DNA from: Streptomyces pactum
GTDB taxonomy: Bacteria; Actinomycetota; Actinomycetes; Streptomycetales; Streptomycetaceae
Reading direction: 5' to 3'
Assembly: GCF_016031615.1 (NCBI RefSeq)
Contig: NZ_JACYXC010000002.1
Location: 372,001 to 436,000, forward strand
DNA: 64,000 bases
Positions 28,094 to 35,049 of the stretch are shown in pieces. The position numbers and the translations under genes are program-made. The notes under the pieces were generated by a model. It saw only the letters and a list, made by a program, of their open reading frames with translations, searched no databases and was not told the origin of the DNA. Within the stretch, counting starts at the first letter, position 1. The number at the start of each line of letters is the position of its first letter.

Positions 28094-28432
28094 TCAGCCG
28101 GCGGTGGCGCTGTCGGCGTCGGGGTGGACGGTGAAGACCTGGTCGAGACCGACGACGGCCAGGATGCGCAGGGTGTCCTTCGGGACCGCTGCCAGGGCGA
28201 TGTCGGCGCCGGCGGCCAGGGCACGCTGGCGGGCCGCGAGCAAGGCGGTGATACCGCTGGAGTCGCAGAAGTCCATACCCGCGAGATCGATGACCAGGCG
28301 CCGGCCGGGAGCCAGGTCGAGGGCGTCGATCCGGTGGCGCAGGGTCGGGGCACAGGCGTGGTCGAGGTCGCCGGCGACGTGCACGACGGGGCCGGTGACG
28401 GTGTCTTCGCAGGTGACGTTCAGTGGGCTCAT
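28094..28432 (-). CDS. STAS-domain antagonist of the RsbQ-RsbP operon
   Basis: 112 residues. The strand VIDLAGMDFCDSSGITALLA contains the phospho-acceptor serine pair; HVAGDLDHACAPTLR is the N-terminal STAS strand. ATG 28432 overlaps the phosphatase stop by 4 bases (ATGA). It is the third gene of an operon rsbQ / PAS-PP2C / STAS, so it is presumably the phosphatase substrate. It resembles the STAS protein at 9532-9888 (both have CDS-x-GITxL and a GLDQVFTxHP segment), suggesting paralogy. Confidence 0.93.
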   Translation of the reverse strand: MSPLNVTCEDTVTGPVVHVAGDLDHACAPTLRHRIDALDLAPGRRLVIDLAGMDFCDSSGITALLAARQRALAAGADIALAAVPKDTLRILAVVGLDQVFTVHPDADSATAG

Positions 28433-29718
28433 CGCGCTGGATTCGTTGCGGGACCGGGGTGCGGAGGGGCGGCGGGGACGCCGAGCGTGAGCAGGGCGGT
28501 GTCGTCGTCGAGACCGTCACCGAATCCGGCCAGCAGCCCGGTCAGCGCGGCGATCACCTCGCGGGCGCCGGCCGGGGCGTGGCGGGTGGCGAAGTCGAGC
28601 AGGGCGTCGTCGCCGAACAGGCTGTCACGGCGGGGCCCGGTGCGCGCCTCGGTGAGACCGTCGGTGTAGAGCAGCAGCGTTTCGCCCGGGGCGAGAGTGG
28701 TGGTGGCGGTGGCGAACCGGGCCTCGGCCAGGGCGCCGACGAGCATGCCGCCGGGGGTGGGCAGGAAGTCGGCGTGGCCGCCGGCGCGCAGCACGAGGGC
28801 CGGGGGATGGCCGCCGGAGGCCAGGCGGATGCTGGTGCTGCCGCTCACCGGGTCGGGCTCGGCGGTGCCGAAGACGACGGTGCAGTAGCGGGGGTCGCCG
28901 GTGGCGGCGTACCGGTCGTGCAGCACCTGGTTCAGGGTGGTCAGGGCGGTGGCCGGCTCGGCGTCGTGCAGGGCCGCGGCGCGCAGGGTGTAGCGGGTCA
29001 GTGAGGTCAGGGCGGCGGCCTGGGGGCCCTTGCCGCACACGTCGCCGAGGAAGAACGCCCACCGCTTGCCGTCCACGGGGAACAGGTCGTAGAAGTCGCC
29101 GCCGAGCCGGTCGGGGGAGGCGGTGTGGTAGTAGAAGGCGCTCTCCATGCCCGGCACCTCCGGCAGGGTGTCGGGCACCAGGGAGCGCTGCAGGACGGCG
29201 AGGGCCTCGGCGAGGCGGGCCCGGTCGGCCTCGGCCTGCCGGCGGGCCTGCTCCGCCTCCCGCCGGCGGCGCAGCAGCTCCTGCTCGTAGGCACGGCGGT
29301 CGGAGGCGTCGAAGACGGTGGTGCGGATCAGCAGCGGCTCCCCCTCGCTGCCGTACTTGAGCGCGGAGGAGACCAGCACCGGCAGCCGGGCGCCGCCGGC
29401 GGTCTTCAGCTCCAGGGCGATGCCCGTCAGCCGCCCCTGCATGCGCAGCAGGGGCGCGAAGTGCGTCTCGTGGTACAGCTTGCCGCCGACGGTGAGCAGG
29501 TCGGCGAAGCGCACCCGTCCCACCACACCCTCGCGCTCCAGTCCCAGCCAGTCCAGCAGCGTGCTGTTGATCTTGGCGATGGTGCCGTCCAGCAGCGTCG
29601 ACAGATAGCCGCAGGGCGCCGATTCGTACAGCTCCTCGGCGCTGTCCTCCAGCAGCGCGGTGAACTCCGCGTCCGTCCCCGGTCCGAGCGGTTCCGGAAG
29701 TTCGCCCGTACGGCACAT
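28429..29718 (-). CDS. PAS-PP2C phosphatase, RsbP-like
   Basis: 429 residues. A PAS domain (about 25-150; ELYESAPCGYLSTLLDGTIA, then FADLLTVGGKLYHETHFAPL) is followed by a coiled coil rich in Arg/Glu/Ala (about 150-185) and PP2C (about 190-425: GGDFYDLFPVDG, LGDVCGKGPQAA, YTDGLTEAR, LDDDTALLTL). This is the domain order of Bacillus RsbP, which is activated by the hydrolase RsbQ. Here the rsbQ homologue lies immediately upstream, its stop overlapping this start by one base (TGATG). The product should dephosphorylate the STAS protein coded downstream. Confidence 0.93.
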   Translation of the reverse strand: MCRTGELPEPLGPGTDAEFTALLEDSAEELYESAPCGYLSTLLDGTIAKINSTLLDWLGLEREGVVGRVRFADLLTVGGKLYHETHFAPLLRMQGRLTGIALELKTAGGARLPVLVSSALKYGSEGEPLLIRTTVFDASDRRAYEQELLRRRREAEQARRQAEADRARLAEALAVLQRSLVPDTLPEVPGMESAFYYHTASPDRLGGDFYDLFPVDGKRWAFFLGDVCGKGPQAAALTSLTRYTLRAAALHDAEPATALTTLNQVLHDRYAATGDPRYCTVVFGTAEPDPVSGSTSIRLASGGHPPALVLRAGGHADFLPTPGGMLVGALAEARFATATTTLAPGETLLLYTDGLTEARTGPRRDSLFGDDALLDFATRHAPAGAREVIAALTGLLAGFGDGLDDDTALLTLGVPAAPPHPGPATNPAR

Positions 29719-30521
29719 CACGGCAGGTCTTTGAGGAAGTCGAGCATCGCCGCGGCGGTCGCCTCGGGGGCGCTCAGCTGCGGACAGTGGCCGGTGGCGT
29801 CCAGGGTGACCAGACGCGAGGCGGGGATCGCGGCATGCACGAAAGCACCGACCTCCCGGGGTGCGATGACGTCCTGGGAGCACTCCAGCACCAGCGTCGG
29901 CACCGTGACGGACTTCAGGTCCTCGCGGCTGTCGGACAGGAACGTGGTGCGGGCGAAGACGCGCGCGATGTCCGGGTCGGTGGCGCAGAAGCTGTTGGTC
30001 AGTTCCTGGCCGAGCTCGGGCCGCTCCGGGTTCCCCATGATCACAGGGGCCATGGCGGAGGACCAGCCCAGGTAGTTCGTCTCCAGGGCCTCCAGCAGCT
30101 CGTCGATGTCCTCCGCGCTGAACCCGCCGCGGTAGCCGTCGTCGTCGATGTAGCAGGGCGAGGGGGCCACCATCACCAGCGCCCGGATCCGCTCGGGGAT
30201 CCTTTGCGCGGCCAGCAAGCCGACCATGGCGCTGACCGAATGCCCCACGAACACCGCCTGCTCAAGATCCAGGTCCTGGCAGACCTCCACCACGTCCTGC
30301 GCGTAGCCGTCGAGGGAGGCGTAGCGCCGCGGGTCGAAGGCGGACAGGTCCGAGCCGCCGGAACCGACGTAGTCGAACAGCACCAGCCGGTAATCCTCGG
30401 CCAGCGCCGGCACGATCAGGCGCCACATGTTCTGGTCACAGCCGAACCCGTGGGCCAGCACGACCACGGGCCCGTCCGGCCTGCCGGTGACCGTTACGTT
30501 GTTCCTGCGGCGCATGTCCAT
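29718..30521 (-). CDS. rsbQ: RsbQ-like alpha/beta hydrolase
   Basis: 267 residues. The sequence follows Bacillus RsbQ closely: HGFGCDQNMWR, LFDYVGSGGSDLSAFDPRRY, LDGYAQDVVEVCQDLDLEQA, then VFVGHSVSAM, VMVAPSPCYIDD, CATDPDIARVFA and TLVLECSQDVIAP. The triad is Ser95 (GHSVS), Asp217 and His245. RsbQ is a ligand-binding hydrolase relative that switches on the RsbP phosphatase during energy stress; plant D14/KAI2 hormone receptors share the fold. Coupling to a PAS-PP2C gene supports the same role. Starts at 30530, 30521 and 30515 are possible; 30521 gives the best spacing to GGGAG. Confidence 0.93.
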   Translation of the reverse strand: MDMRRRNNVTVTGRPDGPVVVLAHGFGCDQNMWRLIVPALAEDYRLVLFDYVGSGGSDLSAFDPRRYASLDGYAQDVVEVCQDLDLEQAVFVGHSVSAMVGLLAAQRIPERIRALVMVAPSPCYIDDDGYRGGFSAEDIDELLEALETNYLGWSSAMAPVIMGNPERPELGQELTNSFCATDPDIARVFARTTFLSDSREDLKSVTVPTLVLECSQDVIAPREVGAFVHAAIPASRLVTLDATGHCPQLSAPEATAAAMLDFLKDLP

Positions 30522-30898
30522 GAGGGTCATTCTCCCACCCGGTCCGGACCAGCCGGCAGGCACCCCGGAGCCCCGCCACCGCGCTCCCGCCCGGAAGGGG
30601 GCCCGGCGACCCGCGGCCCTGCCCCCGCGCGTCAACGGGACCGCCCCGTGGCGGTGGGGCCCGCCCTGCATCGCGAGGCCGCCCCGCCGGCCGGCGTCAC
30701 GACGACCGGCACGGGCTGCCGCCGCTGCCCGGCACCCGCCGCGGCCCGCCCCGCCGCCCTGCTGCGGCCAGGGTGTGCCGATGAGCCCGGCACACCCCCT
30801 GGACACCGCGGCCGGTACGGCCTCCACGAGGTGCCGCGATCCCGGCCACGACCGGGCGCGGCCACGGTGGTACGGGATCTGCGGCCGCCGGGCGGGGC
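30522..30898. other. intergenic region with hairpin
   Basis: 377 bp between two minus-strand genes. It contains the inverted repeat at 30771-30797 and presumably the promoter of the rsbQ operon; no gene is supported. Confidence 0.5.
30771..30797 (-). terminator. hairpin after the small membrane-protein gene
   Basis: GGGTGTGCCG (30771-30780) pairs perfectly with CGGCACACCC (30788-30797), with a 7-base loop. It lies about 100 bp beyond the 30.9-kb gene. Confidence 0.6.
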
Positions 30899-31117
30899 TC
30901 AGCGGCGGCCGAGGACCCTCGCGTGGCGGTAGGCCCAGCCGGTGAGCAGCAGCCCGGCGGCGCTGAGGGCGGCGTGGGCCACCAGCGCCGGAGCGAAACC
31001 GCCGGGCAGCCACCCGAGCAGTCCCCGGTGGCCGTGGTCGAGGAGCAGCCGGACCAGGCCCTGCCCGAAGACCGCCAGCACGAGCATGCCAAGGACCTGC
31101 AGGACGTCGTACTTCAC
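30899..31117 (-). CDS. small two-helix membrane protein
   Basis: 72 residues with two hydrophobic helices: VLQVLGMLVLAVFGQGLVRL and ALVAHAALSAAGLLLTGWAY, joined by a short loop with HGHRG. I do not recognise the family. GTG 31117 has AAGGGA six bases upstream, good support for this start. It is divergent from the zinc-ribbon TetR gene, with an inverted-repeat-bearing AT-rich gap of 116 bp, so it is the most likely target of that regulator. Confidence 0.7.
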   Translation of the reverse strand: MKYDVLQVLGMLVLAVFGQGLVRLLLDHGHRGLLGWLPGGFAPALVAHAALSAAGLLLTGWAYRHARVLGRR

Positions 31118-31233
31118 GCTTGATCCCTTCAGGAGATGTGTTACGAACGTATCAATCGCACTGCATCCAAATTCCCTGGGTTTGCAGTCAAATTGATGTT
31201 CCGTCACAGATTTTTCGGCGCTACGGTGAAGGG
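31118..31233. promoter_or_regulatory. divergent promoter-operator of the zinc-ribbon TetR gene
   Basis: This gap is strikingly AT-rich for the window. TCAAT (31155-31159) and CTGCA are mirrored by TGCAG and ATTGA at about 31193-31197, an extended imperfect dyad suited to a TetR dimer pair. TACGGT at 31222-31227 fits a -10 box 7 bases before GTG 31234, implying a leaderless regulator mRNA. Confidence 0.5.
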
Positions 31234-32022
31234 GTGCGTGACGAAAACGCGAGGGTGTGCACGGTGTGCGGGACGCCCACGACCCCTCCCCGGCGGGGCC
31301 GCCCGCCTCTCTACTGCTCCCGCAGCTGCCAGGCCCGGGCGTACCGCCGGCGCAAGCAACCGCTGCCGGCGCCGGGAGCCGCGGCCCCACCACCGGAGGG
31401 ACGGCCGACGGACACCCGCGCGCGCCGCCGGCGCCGGATCGCCGAAGCGGTGTGGCGCATCGCCGCCGGGCAGGGACTGGAAGGGGCGAGCATGCGCGCG
31501 ATCGCGGCCGAGGCCGGCGTGTCGCTGCGCGCGGTCCAGTACCACTTCGACAGCAAGCACGCCCTCCTGGTCGACGCGCTGCGCCTGCTGCACGAGGACA
31601 ACGAGCGGCTGGCCAGGGCGCGCATCCGGTCGGACATGACCGACCCGCGCGGGCTGCTGCGTGCGCTGCTGGAGGAGTTCCTGCCGCTGGACGACCAACG
31701 GGCTTTCGCGCTGCGGGTGTTCGCCGCCTACTACGCCCGCAGCCTGGCCGATCCCTCGCTCGCCGCGGTCTTCCTCGCCGCCGATCAGTCGTTGGAGCGG
31801 CTGGTGGCCGACATCATCGAGGCGGGCCGGGCGGCCGGAAGCACGGTGCCGGATGTGGACCGCCACCACGAGGCGGACCTGCTGGTGGCAGGAGCCACCG
31901 GACTGGGACTGGACGTGCTGCACGGGCGCCGCCCGCTCGCCGACGCGCGGGCGGTGCTAGACTACCACGTGGCCCGCATCTTCCCCGCGGACACCACCAC
32001 GCGGCCCGACGGCCGGCCGTGA
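31234..32022 (+). CDS. TetR regulator with N-terminal zinc-ribbon
   Basis: 262 residues. Before the TetR domain is a Cys4 module: Cys9-x2-Cys12 (VCTVCG) and Cys28-x3-Cys32 (YCSRSCQARAYRRR), resembling short zinc fingers that precede HTH domains in some Streptomyces regulators. A Pro-rich linker leads to the TetR HTH (about 75-120: IAAEAGVSLRAVQYHFDSK), then the helical ligand domain. So DNA contact or metal sensing may involve the extra finger. GTG 31234 is chosen from the cysteine module and the -10 box upstream. The divergent membrane gene is its probable target. Confidence 0.85.
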   Translation: MRDENARVCTVCGTPTTPPRRGRPPLYCSRSCQARAYRRRKQPLPAPGAAAPPPEGRPTDTRARRRRRIAEAVWRIAAGQGLEGASMRAIAAEAGVSLRAVQYHFDSKHALLVDALRLLHEDNERLARARIRSDMTDPRGLLRALLEEFLPLDDQRAFALRVFAAYYARSLADPSLAAVFLAADQSLERLVADIIEAGRAAGSTVPDVDRHHEADLLVAGATGLGLDVLHGRRPLADARAVLDYHVARIFPADTTTRPDGRP

Positions 32023-32514
32023 CGGAACACCTCCGGCCCGTCCGACCGGAACACCTCCGGCACGCCGGGCCCCGCGTCCGGCCCGTTGCGCCGCCGACCG
32101 CCGACCGCCGACCGCCGACCGCCGACCGCCGACCGCCGACCGCCGACCGCCGGGCCGGCGTGCCGGAGTTCCGGCGTACGCGTGGCCGCCGCCCCGCGAC
32201 AGCCCCAGCACGGCGCCCAAGGCCCGCTCCACGTGCTCAGGAGGCTTTGATCACGCGCCGACACGGGACCTGATGAGCAGTCACCGTCGCCGTGAGGCCG
32301 CGTCAGGGGTGCGTCACCCCTCGAACACCGGCGCGCCCGTGGTGAACGGTCGAGAGGCACCTGCCTGCGCAGCGGCGACGCGGCACCCGGCGCTGCCGGG
32401 GCGAGCCCGAGGGTGCTCCCCGCCCCGGGCACCTCGGGGGCCGCTCCTGGTACCGACGAACCGGCGCGGGAGCGACACCGATGACGGTTGCCGCCGGTTC
32501 GCCCCGACGGCGCA
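32023..32514. other. intergenic region with tandem repeat
   Basis: 492 bp between the TetR gene and the small zinc-ribbon gene. It contains a 14-base direct repeat GGAACACCTCCGGC near 32026 and 32048, and the heptamer array listed next. No gene is supported. Confidence 0.5.
32096..32151 (+). repeat. tandem heptamer (GACCGCC) x 8
   Basis: Eight uninterrupted copies of GACCGCC run from 32096 to 32151 just after the TetR gene. A 7-base unit in noncoding DNA is a likely length-variable locus. Confidence 0.95.
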
Positions 32515-32793
32515 TCACTCATGACGTTCGAAGTCCGGCACGTCTTCGAGCGATGCCGGATCGTCCACCGACCGGGACGGAGCCCCTTCCGGGGCGCGAA
32601 CCCGGGAGACGGAAATCCCGCGCAGGCAGGCGCCACACCACAGGAGCACGTACCCCAGCCGGTCCTCGGGCGTGACGAGGTACCTGACTTCTAGTCGGTC
32701 CTGACCGCAGTCCGGACACGGAACCGGACCCACCTCACCCCGCCGGCCGCCGACCAGCCCCAGCGCCCGCAACCACACCGCACGATCAGTCAT
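32515..32793 (-). CDS. small zinc-ribbon protein
   Basis: 92 residues. Cys26-x2-Cys29 (PCPDCGQD) and Cys53-x2-Cys56 (WCGACLRG) form a Cys4 zinc ribbon, with RLEVRYLV and YVLLWCG as the two beta strands. The tail is acidic and ends DVPDFERHE. I do not recognise a specific family. ATG 32793 has GGGAGG about 9 bases upstream. Confidence 0.7.
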   Translation of the reverse strand: MTDRAVWLRALGLVGGRRGEVGPVPCPDCGQDRLEVRYLVTPEDRLGYVLLWCGACLRGISVSRVRAPEGAPSRSVDDPASLEDVPDFERHE

Positions 32794-33094
32794 CAGCCCG
32801 GCCTCCCGCCCAAGCAGCTGGGGAACTCGTTCGCCGGCTCTGTCGCTGATCAGGCGCCACGGCAGAACTCGGTGCAACCGACGCGACGGTACTCCGACCG
32901 GCCCGTGACGGCCCGGCTGTTGCCGCGGCTCGCGGTGGCGCCGGAAATCTCTGCGGTACCGGAGGACGGCGACTGCACCGCGGCTCACCTGCACCTTCCC
33001 GGTCGGATCGGCCTCCACACGGGTGCGCGGAGGCCGAGGGGTATCGTCAAGGCACCTGAGCAGCCCCGCAGCCGAGACCACGGAGGCACCGCAG
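32794..33094. other. intergenic, divergent
   Basis: 301 bp between the zinc-ribbon gene and the hydrolase gene. The hydrolase SD (CGGAGG) is at its right end; no further feature is clear. Confidence 0.4.
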
Positions 33095-33799
33095 ATGACC
33101 GACACCCCACGGCCGAGCTTCCTCCTGGTCCACGGGGCATGGCACGGCGCCTGGTGCTGGGACTCGCTGCGCACCGCGCTGGACGCCGACGGTTGGCGAT
33201 CCCACGCCGTCAACCTGCCCAGCGCCAACCCGCCGGCCGACCCGCGCGGCGGCAGCGCCCCGGTGGGCATGCGGGACGACGCTGAGGTCATACGGGACAG
33301 CCTGCGGCGCATCGACGGCCCGGTGGTGGTGGTCGCCCACTCCTACGGCGGTGTCCCCAGCACCCAGGCCATCGCGGACGCCACCAACGTGACCCGGGCG
33401 GTGTACCTCGCCGCCTTCCCGCTCGACGTCGGGGAGAGCATGGCTGGCTTCATCGGCACACCGGTGCCGGACGACGGCAAGGGCCAGGCCCCGCCCTACC
33501 CGGACGCACGCCAGGTGCTCTTCCCCGACGTGCCCGAGGCCGACGCCGAGCGGGCCGTGGCCCGGCTGCGTCCGCAGAGCGTCCGCTCCCTCACGGAGCC
33601 GGTGACCGCGGCAGGCTGGCGCACCGTGCCCTCCACCTACGTCGTCTGCGATAACGACCGGGTGCTCGCACCTTCCCGGCAGCGTGAGCTCGCCACCCGG
33701 GCCGGCACCGTGCACCGATTGCCGAGCAGCCACTCGCCGTTCCTCTCCATGCCACGACAACTCGCCTCCCTCCTGGGCCGGATAGCCACCGCCGACTAG
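33095..33799 (+). CDS. alpha/beta-fold hydrolase (salicylate-esterase-like)
   Basis: 234 residues. FLLVHGAWHGAWCWDSL carries the oxyanion HG; AHSYGGV is the nucleophile elbow (Ser about 88); CDNDRV and SSHSPF supply the Asp and His of the triad. The W-C-W start and overall length match the plant methylesterase/HNL-like subgroup found widely in actinobacteria. It is probably a carboxylesterase with small substrates. ATG 33095 follows CGGAGG. It stands alone. Confidence 0.9.
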   Translation: MTDTPRPSFLLVHGAWHGAWCWDSLRTALDADGWRSHAVNLPSANPPADPRGGSAPVGMRDDAEVIRDSLRRIDGPVVVVAHSYGGVPSTQAIADATNVTRAVYLAAFPLDVGESMAGFIGTPVPDDGKGQAPPYPDARQVLFPDVPEADAERAVARLRPQSVRSLTEPVTAAGWRTVPSTYVVCDNDRVLAPSRQRELATRAGTVHRLPSSHSPFLSMPRQLASLLGRIATAD

Positions 33800-34032
33800 A
33801 GCAGTACCGCCGGCATCAGGCGGTCGTCGGTCCGGCCGGCGGAACGTCTCGGCGCGTCGACGATGACCAACGTCCCGTGGCCGGCAGGCCCACCGTTCAC
33901 GGACCGCGGTCCGCGGGATCGGGAGCACCGGTCGTCGTCCCGCATCATCCCCGTGCCTGGTCGCGGGGCGGCGGCGTTGGCGTACGGGCATCCGGCGGGC
34001 GGTGCCGCGGGACGGCAGGCGGCGGACACGGG

Positions 34033-34917
34033 TCACGGCCGGTCCTGCCGGACGAGCCGGTCCAGGGTCCGCCGGCCCCGGGTGGTGACCTCGGCGTCGT
34101 CGTTGTCCGGGCCCCACGCCAGGCAGTTGACCGCGTCCAGCGCGGCCAGGCAGCGCAGGGCATGCCGCTCGGCGCCGGTGAGGCTCCGTCCGTACCCCTG
34201 GAAGAACGCCGACTCGCGGTCGGGGTGGTCGAGCCACTGGGTCACGGAGAGGATCACGAGGTCCTGCACGCGGGCCGCGGGCCGGGTGCGCTCGAAGTCG
34301 ATGAACGCGAGCCCCGCCGGGGAGACCAGCCAGTTCCGCGGCTGGTTGTCGCCGTGGATGTACCCCACGGGCACCGGGCCGGTGCGGCGGAGCTGGGCGG
34401 CGTAGCCACGGATCAACCGCCGCTCCTCCTCGGTGAGCCGGTCCCCGGCGCGGGCCAGGTACTTCTCCGCTCCGTCGGCGGCGGCCTCCAGGGCACCTTC
34501 GGCCTCCGCCCGGTCCGCGCGGCCGAGTGCGCCGGCCTCGTGCAGCCGGGCGCACAGGGCACCGGCCTGCCGGTGCACCGCGCGCCATGCGGCGGTGCTC
34601 AGGGCCGCGCCGGCCGCCGGGCTGCCGGGCACCGCCGTGAGCAGCAGCGCGAGGGCCTCCGCGCGGCTGCCGACGAGGTTCGGTGCCCGGCTGTGGCCGA
34701 GCGCGGGCACCAGGTGGCGGTATGCCCGGGTCTCGCGGGTGAAGAACTTCGCGCTGGGCGAGACCTTCACATACCGGCGGGTCCCGCCGGACCCCTCCAG
34801 CTCCCACACCCGGGACCGGGGCCAGTCGTGTGAGGCATCGCGGACGGCTGTGACGGGCCCGATGTGCTGTTCCGCCCAGCGCCGCAGATCCGTGGGCAGC
34901 GGTGTGATCTGTCTCAT
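34033..34917 (-). CDS. aminoglycoside-phosphotransferase (APH) fold kinase
   Basis: 294 residues. The kinase C-lobe is clear: YIHGDNQPRNWL gives the HGD-x4-N catalytic loop (His188, Asp190, Asn195) and AFIDFERT gives the Mg-binding Asp207. The N-lobe strand RYVKVS holds the ATP lysine (Lys51). Substrates in this fold range from aminoglycosides to choline and homoserine; resistance cannot be assumed. It lies 132 bp downstream of an ABC exporter gene on the same strand and may share its transcript, consistent with self-protection or modification of an exported compound. Confidence 0.87.
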   Translation of the reverse strand: MRQITPLPTDLRRWAEQHIGPVTAVRDASHDWPRSRVWELEGSGGTRRYVKVSPSAKFFTRETRAYRHLVPALGHSRAPNLVGSRAEALALLLTAVPGSPAAGAALSTAAWRAVHRQAGALCARLHEAGALGRADRAEAEGALEAAADGAEKYLARAGDRLTEEERRLIRGYAAQLRRTGPVPVGYIHGDNQPRNWLVSPAGLAFIDFERTRPAARVQDLVILSVTQWLDHPDRESAFFQGYGRSLTGAERHALRCLAALDAVNCLAWGPDNDDAEVTTRGRRTLDRLVRQDRP

Positions 34918-35049
34918 GCCGTGCTCCGCGTGTGCGGGCGGGTCGCGGGGCAGCGGTGGCTGCCGGCCGCGGTGAGGGGAAGGGACACGGTTCCTCCTGG
35001 CGGTGCGGGTCGCGCCGTGCGACGAGGGGACGGGACGGGGGAGGGGCGC

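Noticed and set aside
32096..32151. Heptamer array considered as a CRISPR or iteron origin
   Set aside because: Units are only 7 bp without spacers, and no cas or replication gene adjoins.
34033..34917. Calling the APH-fold protein an aminoglycoside resistance enzyme
   Set aside because: Only the general kinase motifs are visible; the fold covers many substrates and no antibiotic-specific feature can be read.
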